From NCBI GenBank assembly GCA_913061385.1, contig CAJXTM010000210.1:1-6692 (forward strand): a stretch of DNA of 6,692 nt, given 5' to 3'. Positions 6,645 to 6,692 of the stretch are shown here, in pieces. Under the pieces are notes generated by a model, which worked only from the letters and a program-made list of their open reading frames with translations, was not told the DNA's origin and did no database searches. Origin of the DNA: an uncultured Rhodopirellula sp. GTDB taxonomy: Bacteria > Planctomycetota > Planctomycetia > Pirellulales > Pirellulaceae. The position numbers and the translations under genes were made by a program. Position 1 is the stretch's first letter, and every line of letters begins with the position of its first letter.

Positions 6645-6692
6645 CTGTCTCTTATACACATCTGACGCTGCCGACGACTCCTTACGTGTAGA
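6645..6692 (-). other. Nextera i5-side sequencing adapter (artefact)
   Basis: This is not genomic DNA. Bases 6645-6663 are the 19-bp Tn5 mosaic end in reverse orientation, 6664-6677 are the complement of the i5-side arm, 6678-6685 (CTCCTTAC) are the complement of an i5 index that I recall as Nextera S505 (GTAAGGAG), and 6686-6692 begin the P5 side. Its translation gives the well-known false tail SYTHLTLPTT, and it ends the ATPase reading frame artificially. Confidence 0.98.

Overview
The window is a metagenome-style contig of about 6.6 kb. Its first 49 and last 48 bases are Illumina Nextera (Tn5) library adapter, including index bases, so natural DNA runs only from 50 to 6644. The organism is probably a member of the Planctomycetota. 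The main reason is the first gene, a large secreted protein combining PQQ-type beta-propeller and LamG modules, with phrases such as DWPTYRHDASRSG that I associate with that phylum. The second gene, a cysteine-bearing exported protein of unknown function, also has a planctomycete look. This is recalled family resemblance, not a database result.

Layout: all five genes are on the + strand and closely packed. (1) 50-2638: the C-terminal 862 residues of the propeller/LamG protein, with its 5' end cut off by the adapter. (2) 2641-3687: the unknown exported protein, starting 2 nt after gene 1. (3) After a 58-nt gap, 3746-5272: a 508-residue protein made of two consecutive ModA-like oxyanion-binding modules behind one N-terminal membrane or signal segment. 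(4) 5265-6122: a ModB/CysTWA-type permease overlapping gene 3 by 8 nt. (5) 6119-6644: a ModC-type ABC ATPase overlapping gene 4 by 4 nt (ATGA), cut off at its 3' end by the adapter.

Genes 3-5 form a complete type-I ABC importer of the molybdate/tungstate/sulfate class: a binding protein, a single permease that probably homodimerises, and an ATPase. The unusual point is the tandem binding protein. Its second module carries cysteines in two loops where ModA proteins place small or hydroxyl residues around the oxyanion. Genes 1 and 2 are probably in the same transcription unit and are both predicted to be exported. Both contain CxC-type cysteine motifs, which raises the unproven possibility that the locus handles a soft metal or an unusual oxyanion outside the cytoplasm.

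No RNA genes, natural mobile elements, CRISPR arrays or convincing promoters or terminators are visible. There is no gene-free stretch longer than 58 nt in the natural part.
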